A stretch of 27,435 nt of DNA from DASVDE01 sp036381235 (GTDB lineage: Bacteria > Actinomycetota > Thermoleophilia > Solirubrobacterales > 70-9): assembly GCA_036381235.1 (NCBI GenBank), contig DASVDE010000025.1, positions 1 through 27,435 of the forward strand, read 5' to 3'. This document shows, piece by piece, positions 16,601-22,608 of this stretch. Both the position numbers and the translations under genes were made by a program. Positions within the stretch are counted from its first letter, which is position 1; the number at the start of each line of letters is the position of its first letter. Below the pieces are notes generated by a model. It searched no databases. It was not told the origin of the DNA and saw only the letters and a program-made list of their open reading frames with translations.

Positions 16601-17040
16601 CCGGCCAGAAACTCCTCCAGCGCGTCGTCGAATGCTTCCCGCGCCGCACGTTCGGCCTCCAGCGCGTCCAGCACCCGGAAGCCGGGATCGACCCCGGCGG
16701 CGACCGGGTGGCCGGCGAGCAGGCGGTTGCAGAAGCCGTGGATCGTCGTGATCCAGGCGCCGCCGATCCCCACCAGCAGGTCGCGGGCGCGCTCGTCACC
16801 CTCCGTCGCGCGGCGGACCAGCTCGGCGCGAATCCGCTCGCGCAGCTCGGCCGCCGCCTTGTCGGTGAAGGTGAAGGCAAGGATCTCGTCGGGAGAGACG
16901 CCCTCTTCGCAGGTCAAGCGGCAATAGCGGTCGACCATGGTGCCCGTCTTGCCGGTTCCTGCTCCAGCTTCCAGCAACACGTCGTGCCCCGCGGCGCGGA
17001 TCGCCGTCGCCTGCTCGGGAGTCGGCCTCCGCTCGCTCAC
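13633..17040 (-). CDS. addA: AddA-like UvrD/Rep helicase with RecB-family nuclease domain
   Basis: Motor/nuclease subunit of a double-strand-break resection complex, 1135 residues. Helicase motifs are complete: Walker A AGAGTGKT (25-32), FTFTDKAAAELRERI, TTIHGFCNRLL, DEFQDTNR (motif II), VVGDEFQSIYGFR (motif III), GNFRSRPEVI, MTVHNAKGLEF (motif V) and HVAATRARERLILSG (motif VI). The C-terminal RecB nuclease has H951, D1031 (GSIDLL), D1045-Y-K1047 and QRDIYALAV. The GTG start shares GTGA with the stop of the upstream addB gene, so the two are translationally coupled, in the addB-addA order known from Firmicutes. Oddity: residues 919-933 (RVRTYSRIPRISANS) are encoded by a perfect 45-bp palindrome lying between the SYTAIS segment and the nuclease domain. 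A UvrD/RecB-type or AdnA name is possible, but the pairing with an AddB-like gene favours AddA. Confidence 0.9.
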   Translation of the reverse strand: MSERRPTPEQATAIRAAGHDVLLEAGAGTGKTGTMVDRYCRLTCEEGVSPDEILAFTFTDKAAAELRERIRAELVRRATEGDERARDLLVGIGGAWITTIHGFCNRLLAGHPVAAGVDPGFRVLDALEAERAAREAFDDALEEFLAGGEESREETVATFEIDGLRSLVIGVHAELRSRGIAEPRLPEPPQADWAGAVRKAAEAAAAGLEELKPNDPKRELLERALVVLGDAAREIGLDELSALRTDSKAQGVAEYREAIEAAVARAAEAGPGGEAYRHVATLLELFSSRFEAAKERRAGIDFEDLQILATRLLEREIGGAYRARFSQLMVDEFQDTNRLQLRLIEALRGPCSELMVVGDEFQSIYGFRHADLDVFRERRVSMEESAGAATMALSGNFRSRPEVIGAINALGDKLLDGSFRPLRVGAAPSKPAPPGEGPAVELLLTARDNWDEEGIDLAPTVDGRTPLNCLAEARFVAERLARLADEGVPRGEMVVLLRAFTHLDAYEDSLERAGLRPYVVGGRGYWSQQQVADVCALLATIANPLDDQALFGALASPACGLAPDTLWLLRAATGKRRHVWPAVEQATGGREAELAEPEHLAQIPESEIALLRRFAEKIAALRERGTRLSLAGLIEAAVTDTGYDLAVLMRPAGEARFANVRKLMRLAAEFESREGRDLRGLLDFLATRAEVDVEPQAATAAEGHDGVRIMTVHNAKGLEFGVVAVPDLSRSLLAGSRAPLLTIGREAEEPRIGMQLRRLGAGSINLYSYAELCDEAKRRDSEEGLRLFHVAATRARERLILSGVVKPEPGKETKPGTPVIERIVDGFEIDRERDSAVSIPSPQPREGLDATFAPSEVAVRVNAPSAQRAAELAAIKREAGAVRALGEGPAPLARPPLPATSIRPLSYTAISAELEETNRVRTYSRIPRISANSGEDESEREEGAARGIAVHSLLEWSQANGWREPPSELARRFATAAGLDPDAGEADALEAVHAWLRSPLFAERVQNATRSRAEVPLLLYLAGTVLRGSIDLLVEDDGRPPLIVDYKTDGLGAATPAEHVRRYETQRDIYALAVGEARGADEVEVAYIFLERPEEPLVETLDSAAIEAGRQRLEETVGRVARADQVVPDSLAASS
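14242..14286. repeat. 45-bp palindromic element inside addA, in phase
   Basis: Perfect 20-base arms (14242-14261 and 14267-14286) with a five-base centre. On the minus strand it is exactly 15 codons beginning at a codon boundary, encoding RVRTYSRIPRISANS. Its inner 27 bases match the intergenic hairpin 22562-22604 in inverted orientation: ACTTATYCGCG, centre CATAS, CGCGRATAAGT. The two arms differ between copies by a T:A to C:G swap that preserves pairing. Confidence 0.85.
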
Positions 17041-20000
17041 CGCTCTTCCACCTCGAAGTCGTCGTCGGTGACGGGTGCCCGGTCGCGGCGGCAGATCGGC
17101 GCGAAGTCGCAGAAGGTGGGGCAGGTGTCGTGTCCGCGCAGGCCCTCGCGCGGGCCCGGGTCGCGGCGGATGTCCCCTCGTCGCATCCGGGCGACGATTG
17201 CGCCCGCCCGACTTCGCGCTTCGTCCAGCAGCGCCTCCAGCTCCGTCGCGTCGACCAGGTCGGTGCGGATCAGGCCGTAAGAGGAGAGGTTTTCCGCCGC
17301 CTCGTCGAGCACCGCGCCGCGAGGGCGTCGCTCCGAAGTTCCCTTCAGCGGGTGGTAGAGGCCGCCTACGGGCGCCCCACCCCAGTGCTCGGCGACGGCG
17401 ATCAGGTAGAGCTGAAGCTGCAGCCTCGCCTTCTCCTCGAACTTGTCCCGGGGGGTGACGGACCCCGCCAGCTTGTAGTCGAGGACCAGGGCGCGGCCGT
17501 CGAGCGCGCGGTCGACCCGGTCGATCGCGCCGTGCAGGCCCCAGCCGTCGATCTCCAGGATTGGTCGCTCGCTGTCCTCTTGCTCGCCGAAGGCAGCTTC
17601 GAGCAGCCAGGGCTCGAAGCCTCCTGTTTCGCGGCGAGCCTCCTCGGCCAGGAAGCGGATGAGCAGACGCTCGACCCGGCGCACGATCGCCCGCTCGGCG
17701 GGGTGCTCGCCCAGCTCTCGCTCGGCGGCGATCGCGGTCACCAGTTTCCGCCCGCGCGCGGTCCAGGCGTCGAGCGAGCCGGGGCGGGGGAGAGGGTCAT
17801 CTCCCGGCCGCTCTGTGTAGAGGCGGTACAGCGCCTCGTGCATCAGGCCGCCCTGGACGAGCGGGTCGGGGGCGGGGTCGAGGGATTGCGGGTCGAGCTC
17901 GTGCCCGGCGAACCAGCGGTAGGAGCACACGTCGAACTCCTCCAGGGTGGTGCCGCCGTAGGCGGGGATGGCGGCGAGCGACTCGAGCGTGGCGGGGTTG
18001 CTTAATGGTCCCGGTGCGCGCGAAGCCGCCTCCGCCGTGACCGCGGCGGCGAGCCGGGTCTCGATTCGATCTCCGACTGTGGCTTCAGGCGCCGCGAGCG
18101 CCAGCAACACTCGCCGGTCGGCGTTGTTCCCGTGCACAGCGATCGCTCGGGCCAGCTCGTTCTCGGAGGGCGCTTCGGCGACGGGGTTGACGACCCGTGT
18201 CAGGTCCCGCCCGCGCACGATCGACTCCTCGACGGGGTCGGGGCGCTCTCCGCTCGGCGGCGGCGCCAGCAGGCGGCGGACATCGTCGAGCAACGGCGAG
18301 CGCGCTTCCGCGGCGCCGTTTTCATCGCTGTCCCGATAGGAGAGGAAGAGGCTCTTGCGCGGCAGTGAGAGGCAGACGTAGAAGAGGTAGCGCTCCTCGG
18401 CATCGGCGTCGCGGCGGGGGTCGAGGCCTAGCGACTCGCGCTGCTGCTCGGAGAGGAAGGGGTCGCCTCCGCGGTCGCGGCGGGGAAACTCGCCGTCCTG
18501 GAGCGAACCGACGAACACGTGGTCGAAGCGCCCGGCGCGCAGGCGGTACGGATCGGCGATCCGCACCCGCCCCTCGACCGGGCCGCTCCAGACGCGGAAC
18601 CTGATTCCTTTCAGGACTCCAGCCAGTTCTTCGGGGCGAGGAGCCAGGTTGCCCATCTCGCAGAGATCGGAGAGGGCACTGGATATTGCCGCGGCCGCCC
18701 GCGACTCCATTGCGGCGTCCGCAGTTTTCGCGATCTCCTCTCCCTGCGGCAAGCGAGACCCGATCCTGACGACGAGCCGGCCGATCTCTTCGGCGAGTTG
18801 GGCCGGGGATCCTCCGGCTGCCTTTCGCAGACGCGCCAGGTCAGGCGGTAGGTCGCCGCTCTCGCTGCTCCAAAGCTCCAGCGCCTCCGCGGCGCTCCGC
18901 ACCCGTCCGCGGCGAATCGCCCGCTCCAGCCAGTCGACCTTTCCGGGCGGAGCTCCCGAAGGGCCTCGCAGGAAGCGCAGCAGGTCGCTCGCCCGCCGCT
19001 CCCCGAATTCGGCTTCGAGCAGGGCGATCAGTCCGCCGCCGACAGCAGTTCCGGCGACCGGCAGCTCCGCCTCCAGCGCGGTGGCGATGCCGTAGGACTC
19101 GAGCACCGAGGCGACGAGCGGCCCACGCCGCACTGGATCGCGCAGGGCGATGGCGACCTCCGCCGGATCGACCCCCTCGGCCACCAGCTTCGCGATCTCG
19201 ACGCCGATCGCTTCTGCCTCGCCTCGCTCTCCGGCCGAGCGCAGCAGGGTCAAGCCGGGGTCGGGCGGCAGCGCCTCGGCGTCGATTTCGCCGAACTCCC
19301 GCTCGATGTGGAACAGAAGCGGGTTGTCGGTGTTCGCGGGGTCGGCTTCCGTGAGGTGCTCGTCCTCCGCCCCGATCTCCTCGCGCAGCCTGGTCAGCAG
19401 CGCCGCGCGAGGCCCCAGCGCGCTGCGACCGTCTTCGTAGGGAAGTGCCACGGTGACCGCGGTGGTCCCGGCCAGCTCTCGAATCAACTCGAACTGGTTA
19501 CCGGTCAGATCGTCGAGCCCGTAGAGGAAGACCGGGCGTTCGCCCCAGAACTCGCCGGACTGCTCCAGCAGGGCGATCGCCTCGCCGGCGATCTGGTGCG
19601 GGTCGGCCCGGCCGAGCCGGTCGCGCACCGCGGCGTAGCCGGCGAAGAGGGTGGCGATGTCGCTGAGATAGGCGGAGCCTTCCAGCGTCTCCGTTCCCAT
19701 CTGCACGGATTCGGCATCCAGCCCGGCACCCTGCAGCTCGTCGAGCAGGCGCTCGAAGGCGAAGGCGAAACCGGCCTGGGCGGTCGAGTGCCGCAGCGGG
19801 CCCAACTCGCGCCGCCGTTCGTCGATCGCGACCGAGATTGCGCGCAACCGCTGGGCCGGTGTCAGCTCGACGCCCGGAGGCGCGCCGCCCGCCGTCGCTA
19901 CCGTGCGAAAGAGCGCGCCGAAGGTCATCACCGATCCGCCGAGCACCGCGCCGCTCTCGCACAGCTCCCGCTCGATCCAGAACACCTCATCCATGGTGGG

Positions 20001-20102
20001 CACGACTAGGATCGGATCCTGCTCGAGCGCATCGGTGAAGAGTTCGAGGATCAGGCCGATGCGGCCGGAGTTGAGGGGGCCGTGGATGAGGTTCAGCGGC
20101 AT
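17037..20102 (-). CDS. addB: AddB-like helicase/nuclease subunit (PD-(D/E)XK, Fe-S)
   Basis: Second subunit of the putative AddAB-type helicase-nuclease, 1021 residues from ATG 20102. The N-terminus MPLNLIHGPLNSGRIG carries a degenerate P-loop; the middle is a helicase-like fold (VGSLQDGEFPRRDRGGDPFL, YVCLSLPRKSLFLSYR). The C-terminal nuclease shows GGLMHEALYRLY, LHGAIDRVDR, LVLDYKLAG and LQLQLYLIA, matching the H/D/DYK/Q order of active RecB nucleases. C726 (FDVCSYRWF) plus C994, C998 and C1004 (TCPTFCDFAPICR) fit the four-Cys Fe-S staple of AddB, though the first pair is spaced C-x3-C rather than the usual C-x2-C. The track ATG 26 codons upstream is rejected: a TAGGCT ends seven bases before 20102 and the family begins with the P-loop strand. 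Its TGA overlaps the addA start. Confidence 0.87.
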   Translation of the reverse strand: MPLNLIHGPLNSGRIGLILELFTDALEQDPILVVPTMDEVFWIERELCESGAVLGGSVMTFGALFRTVATAGGAPPGVELTPAQRLRAISVAIDERRRELGPLRHSTAQAGFAFAFERLLDELQGAGLDAESVQMGTETLEGSAYLSDIATLFAGYAAVRDRLGRADPHQIAGEAIALLEQSGEFWGERPVFLYGLDDLTGNQFELIRELAGTTAVTVALPYEDGRSALGPRAALLTRLREEIGAEDEHLTEADPANTDNPLLFHIEREFGEIDAEALPPDPGLTLLRSAGERGEAEAIGVEIAKLVAEGVDPAEVAIALRDPVRRGPLVASVLESYGIATALEAELPVAGTAVGGGLIALLEAEFGERRASDLLRFLRGPSGAPPGKVDWLERAIRRGRVRSAAEALELWSSESGDLPPDLARLRKAAGGSPAQLAEEIGRLVVRIGSRLPQGEEIAKTADAAMESRAAAAISSALSDLCEMGNLAPRPEELAGVLKGIRFRVWSGPVEGRVRIADPYRLRAGRFDHVFVGSLQDGEFPRRDRGGDPFLSEQQRESLGLDPRRDADAEERYLFYVCLSLPRKSLFLSYRDSDENGAAEARSPLLDDVRRLLAPPPSGERPDPVEESIVRGRDLTRVVNPVAEAPSENELARAIAVHGNNADRRVLLALAAPEATVGDRIETRLAAAVTAEAASRAPGPLSNPATLESLAAIPAYGGTTLEEFDVCSYRWFAGHELDPQSLDPAPDPLVQGGLMHEALYRLYTERPGDDPLPRPGSLDAWTARGRKLVTAIAAERELGEHPAERAIVRRVERLLIRFLAEEARRETGGFEPWLLEAAFGEQEDSERPILEIDGWGLHGAIDRVDRALDGRALVLDYKLAGSVTPRDKFEEKARLQLQLYLIAVAEHWGGAPVGGLYHPLKGTSERRPRGAVLDEAAENLSSYGLIRTDLVDATELEALLDEARSRAGAIVARMRRGDIRRDPGPREGLRGHDTCPTFCDFAPICRRDRAPVTDDDFEVEER

Positions 20103-20109
20103 CTCTCTC

Positions 20110-20115
20110 AGCCTA
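20110..20115 (-). promoter_or_regulatory. -10-like TAGGCT of addBA operon
   Basis: On the minus strand TAGGCT is followed by GAGAGAG (seven bases) and the ATG at 20102. This fits a leaderless start or a very short leader, and is the main reason for the start chosen. Confidence 0.45.
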
Positions 20116-20186
20116 TGGATCGCCCCGGCGCGCTTCGGCCGCAAACTGCGGCCTCCGATGCCAGCTTTGCCGTCTACCACCCTCTC

Positions 20187-20192
20187 TAGATT
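20187..20192 (+). promoter_or_regulatory. -10-like TAGATT of the 20203 gene
   Basis: TAGATT ends ten bases before the ATG at 20203. The divergent gap 20103-20202 holds this and the minus-strand TAGGCT; no other structure was recognised. Confidence 0.35.
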
Positions 20193-20202
20193 TGGGCGCC
20201 AG

Positions 20203-20658
20203 ATGGCACTTTGCTTCGTAGACCCGGGGGATGCGATACGCGCGATAGCCGACTCGGTCGGCCGTGAGGCGCGCCGCCAACTGCTGGGTGAGGCGGTGCG
20301 CGCCTGGGTCGACGAGATCCCCGACGACGAGCTCGAGACCCACTACGCCAAGGCGTTATCCGAGCTCGATGAGCACGACCTCTCGATGCTCGCCGCCTGG
20401 CATGGTTCGCTCGAGGTCGGCCATCCGCTGCCCAACCGCGACTTCCTCATGGGCGCCTTCCCCTCGCTCGGCGAGCATCGCCGCGAGGCACTGAAACTCG
20501 CCGCCGGCTTTCGCGGCGAGGAGGCGGTCGACGCCGGCGTCACCGAGGAGGACGCGCTGGAGCTGGTCCTCGGCCTGCTCTCGCCTCCCCGTCTGATGGA
20601 GCTGGCTGCGGAGGCGGTCGACCTCTACGTCTGGGATCGCGCCGGCTCAGACAACTAG
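20203..20658 (+). CDS. Hypothetical acidic helical protein
   Basis: A 151-residue, strongly acidic protein that I do not recognise. It starts MALCFVDPGDAIRAIADSVGREARRQLLGEAVRAWVDEIPDDELETHYAKAL and appears mostly alpha-helical. There is no signal peptide, membrane segment, zinc-binding cluster or catalytic motif. The ATG is chosen from the upstream TAGATT hexamer and because the longer open frame (to 19903) runs antisense through addB. Codon usage matches the neighbours (G/C at third positions), supporting a real gene. It diverges from addB and its end overlaps the convergent HAD gene by 12 bases. Function unknown. Confidence 0.65.
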   Translation: MALCFVDPGDAIRAIADSVGREARRQLLGEAVRAWVDEIPDDELETHYAKALSELDEHDLSMLAAWHGSLEVGHPLPNRDFLMGAFPSLGEHRREALKLAAGFRGEEAVDAGVTEEDALELVLGLLSPPRLMELAAEAVDLYVWDRAGSDN

Positions 20659-21291
20659 CGCGGCGCGGATCTCGGCGATCGCCTGCGGGTTATCGCGGAA
20701 GTGGACGGCGGTCATCCCGGCCTTGCGCGCCCCCTCGCAGTTGACGGGGACGTCGTCGACGAAGAGGCAGGCCTCGGCGGGGAGCCCGATCCGCTCCAGG
20801 GTCAGCTGGTAGATGCGCGACTCGGGCTTGCGGCAGCCGACGAAGCCGGAGTCGATGACCGTCTCGAAGATCTCGTCGACTGGCAGCATCGAGCGCCACA
20901 GCGGCTCCCACTCGCGCACGTTGTTGGTCAACATCGCCATCCGGTAGCCGCTGCGCTTCAGCTCCCGCATCAGCTCGATCATCGGCGGGTTTGGGTTGAG
21001 GGCCTCGAAGTAGATCTCTTTGAAGCGGTGCATCTCGGGACGGTGGCCGAGCAGCGGCTCCAGCCCGTCGGTGAGCCGCTCTAGGAAGTCAACCTCGGTG
21101 ATCTCGCCTCGCTCCAGCTCGAAGAGAGGGTTATCGCCGTTGGCTTCGGCGATCGTCTGCATCGCCTTGCCCAGGGTCTCGGCTGAGATCCCGGTCTGGT
21201 TCTGGAAGGCCATGAAGGACTGCAACAGCGGGGTGGTCAGCACCCCGCCGAAGTCGGAGATCACCGCCTCGATCCTGGGACCCTCAACCAT
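20647..21291 (-). CDS. HAD-superfamily (subfamily IA) hydrolase
   Basis: A 214-residue soluble phosphatase-like protein. HAD motifs are in order: motif I ISDFGGVLTT with nucleophile D13, motif II MLTNN, motif III KPESRIY, motif IV FVDDVPVNCEGA. The DFGG form, where the second Asp of DxDx(T/V) is replaced by Gly, is typical of the branch related to the N-terminal domain of soluble epoxide hydrolase and ACAD10 rather than classic phosphoglycolate phosphatases, so the substrate cannot be named. A helical cap (about 20-85) lies between motifs I and II. The ATG lies within the last bases of the upstream gene (ATGGTTGA overlap, eight bases), showing translational coupling. Confidence 0.88.
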   Translation of the reverse strand: MVEGPRIEAVISDFGGVLTTPLLQSFMAFQNQTGISAETLGKAMQTIAEANGDNPLFELERGEITEVDFLERLTDGLEPLLGHRPEMHRFKEIYFEALNPNPPMIELMRELKRSGYRMAMLTNNVREWEPLWRSMLPVDEIFETVIDSGFVGCRKPESRIYQLTLERIGLPAEACLFVDDVPVNCEGARKAGMTAVHFRDNPQAIAEIRAALVV

Positions 21292-21694
21292 CGGCGGCGC
21301 GCACGATCTCGTAATGACCGAGGCCCTCGCGCCCCTCTACCGCCCAGCGGAAGAAGGCGACCCGGGAATCGAGCCCGGGCTTGTGGATCGCGGCGGCGTT
21401 GATCAGCGTCCCGGCGCCGCGCAGGGGCTGGCTCTCGTCTCCGTCGAGCCACAGCTCGAGCGTCGCGCGCCTCTGCACCCCGTCTTCGCCGTACTCGGTC
21501 GAGAGCAGCGCCTCGGAGACCTCGACCGGCGCTCCGTCGGGGTCGCAGACGATCGCCGCCACCTGCTCTTCGCCGTGCCCCCGAGCGCCAGGTGGGCGAA
21601 CAGCGGTTAGCGCCAGCAGCCCCCCGTCGGCGAAGACGATCCCGATCGAGCGGCGCAGGGTGGCCGCATCCGCATCTATCCGCTCGGCGTTCAT
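21284..21694 (-). CDS. Hypothetical protein, operon partner of HAD hydrolase
   Basis: A 136-residue protein of unknown family. It begins MNAERIDADAATLRRSIGIVFADGGLLALTAVRPPG and continues as alternating short strands (EEQVAAIVCDPDGAPVEVSEALLSTEYGEDG, RRATLELWLDGDESQPLRGAGTLINA, SRVAFFRWAVEGREGLGHYEIVRA), so a compact beta-rich domain is likely. There is no signal peptide or membrane segment. It overlaps the HAD hydrolase start by eight bases, so the two are made together and may act in the same step; a ligand-binding or accessory role is conceivable but not shown. The start is supported by TAGGCT eight bases upstream. Confidence 0.65.
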   Translation of the reverse strand: MNAERIDADAATLRRSIGIVFADGGLLALTAVRPPGARGHGEEQVAAIVCDPDGAPVEVSEALLSTEYGEDGVQRRATLELWLDGDESQPLRGAGTLINAAAIHKPGLDSRVAFFRWAVEGREGLGHYEIVRAADG

Positions 21695-21702
21695 CGCGCG
21701 GA

Positions 21703-21708
21703 AGCCTA
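21703..21708 (-). promoter_or_regulatory. -10-like TAGGCT of the 21694 gene
   Basis: On the minus strand TAGGCT, eight bases, then ATG 21694. The same hexamer precedes addB. Confidence 0.4.
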
Positions 21709-21723
21709 GTGGCAGCGTCCGGC

Positions 21724-21729
21724 TACCAT
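21724..21729 (+). promoter_or_regulatory. -10-like TACCAT of DUF59 gene
   Basis: TACCAT ends six bases before the ATG at 21736. The start codons of the two divergent genes are 41 bases apart, so both promoters must overlap. Confidence 0.45.
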
Positions 21730-21735
21730 TGGCGC

Positions 21736-22053
21736 ATGTCTGAGAACCAGTCCACCGTGCTGACCGAAGACGACGTGCTCGAGGCTCTCGAAGAGGTGAT
21801 CGACCCCGAACTGGGGCTCGACTTCGTCTCCCTCGGCCTCGTATACGACGTCGACATCGAAGGCTCCGACGTCTACGTCACCTTCACCCTGACCACGCCC
21901 GCCTGCCCGATCGGCCCGCAGGTCTCCGAGCAGATGAAGGAGTTCGTCGGCGATCTTCCCGGCGTCAGCGCCGTTCACCCGAAGATGATCTTCGACCCTC
22001 CCTGGTCCCCGGAGATGATGACCGAGGACGCCAAGTTCGCGCTGGGCTTCTAG
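21736..22053 (+). CDS. DUF59 / MIP18-family Fe-S cluster assembly protein
   Basis: A 105-residue protein of the SufT/PaaD/MIP18 family, which helps mature Fe-S proteins. The family core is present: EALEEVIDPELGLDFVSLGLVYDVDIEGSDVYVTFTLTTPACPIGPQVSEQMK, including the DPE motif and the conserved Cys in TTPACPIGP. The C-terminal VHPKMIFDPPWSPEMM is also typical (the WSPEMM tail). The start at 21736 is fixed by the -10-like TACCAT six bases upstream; a longer frame running back to 21592 is antisense to the divergent gene. Possible clients in this window are IspH, GltB and AddB, all of which carry Fe-S ligands, but that link is inference. Its stop shares CTAG with fxsA. Confidence 0.9.
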   Translation: MSENQSTVLTEDDVLEALEEVIDPELGLDFVSLGLVYDVDIEGSDVYVTFTLTTPACPIGPQVSEQMKEFVGDLPGVSAVHPKMIFDPPWSPEMMTEDAKFALGF

Positions 22054-22529
22054 CGCGGAAGTCGGGGATCTTCACCCGGCGCTTCCTGGGCGGTCCCTTC
22101 GTAGTCGTAGTGTCGTGTGGAGTCGTAGGACCGCGTCGGGCCACCGCGGCCGACTGGAAAGCTGACGATCGAGAAGCGGCGCAGCAGGAGAGGTCGCATC
22201 AGGCGGCGCGCGATCGCTCTGGTGGGCGGGAGCAGCAGGGCCAGGCCAAAGACGTCGGTGATGAAGCCAGGGGTGAGGAGCAGGGTGCCGCCGATCACGA
22301 TCAGGACGCCGTCGGCCACTTCGCGGCCGGGGAAGCGCCGCGCTGCCAGCGCCTCGTTGAAGCGACGCCAGGCGCCGCGGCCCTGGTGGCGGAGCAGCAG
22401 GGAGCCGAGCAGGGCGTCGGCGAGCAGCAGGGCAAGCGTCGCCCAGATGCCGATCAGTTGGCCGATCTGAATGATCACGTACAGCTCCGCGATCGGCACG
22501 ACGATGAAGAGGATCACCAGCAGCGCCAT
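22050..22529 (-). CDS. fxsA: FxsA family inner-membrane protein
   Basis: A 159-residue integral membrane protein of the FxsA family (named for suppression of F exclusion of phage T7 in E. coli; molecular role unknown). Typical features: MALLVILFIVVPIAELYVIIQIGQLIGIWATLALLLADALLGSLLLRHQG with two to three membrane segments, then EVADGVLIVIGGTLLLTPGFITDVFGLALLLPPTR. The LLTPGFITD motif is diagnostic. The cytoplasmic tail is Arg-rich, then Tyr/Asp-rich (RSYDSTRHYDYEGT). The start is supported by TACGCT seven bases upstream. The conserved 43-bp hairpin 22562-22604 lies just beyond that promoter. The stop codon shares CTAG with the convergent DUF59 gene. Confidence 0.92.
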   Translation of the reverse strand: MALLVILFIVVPIAELYVIIQIGQLIGIWATLALLLADALLGSLLLRHQGRGAWRRFNEALAARRFPGREVADGVLIVIGGTLLLTPGFITDVFGLALLLPPTRAIARRLMRPLLLRRFSIVSFPVGRGGPTRSYDSTRHYDYEGTAQEAPGEDPRLPR

Positions 22530-22536
22530 GCAAGAG

Positions 22537-22542
22537 AGCGTA
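22537..22542 (-). promoter_or_regulatory. -10-like TACGCT of fxsA
   Basis: On the minus strand TACGCT, seven bases, then ATG 22529. A -35 at the usual distance would touch the lower end of the hairpin 22562-22604. Confidence 0.45.
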
Positions 22543-22561
22543 GTGGGGTCGATGCGCGGGC

Positions 22562-22604
22562 TCCTGGCGACTTATCCGCGCATAGCGCGGATAAGTCGCC
22601 AGGA
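22562..22604. repeat. 43-bp intergenic palindromic element
   Basis: Perfect 20-base arms (22562-22581 and 22585-22604) with a three-base loop ATA, between the acyltransferase stop (22609) and fxsA. The core ACTTATCCGCG / CATAG / CGCGGATAAGT is the same as in the addA-embedded element except for a compensatory pair and one loop base. There is no T-tract, so it is not an obvious intrinsic terminator, though it would form a very stable RNA hairpin after the acyltransferase gene. Confidence 0.85.
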
Positions 22605-22608
22605 CGCC

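Noticed and set aside
15934..17280. 448-codon plus-strand open frame
   Set aside because: Lies antisense to the addA helicase motifs and the addB end; no recognisable domain.
17037..20180. Upstream start of addB at 20180
   Set aside because: The extra 26 residues lack family similarity, and TAGGCT with seven-base spacing supports 20102.
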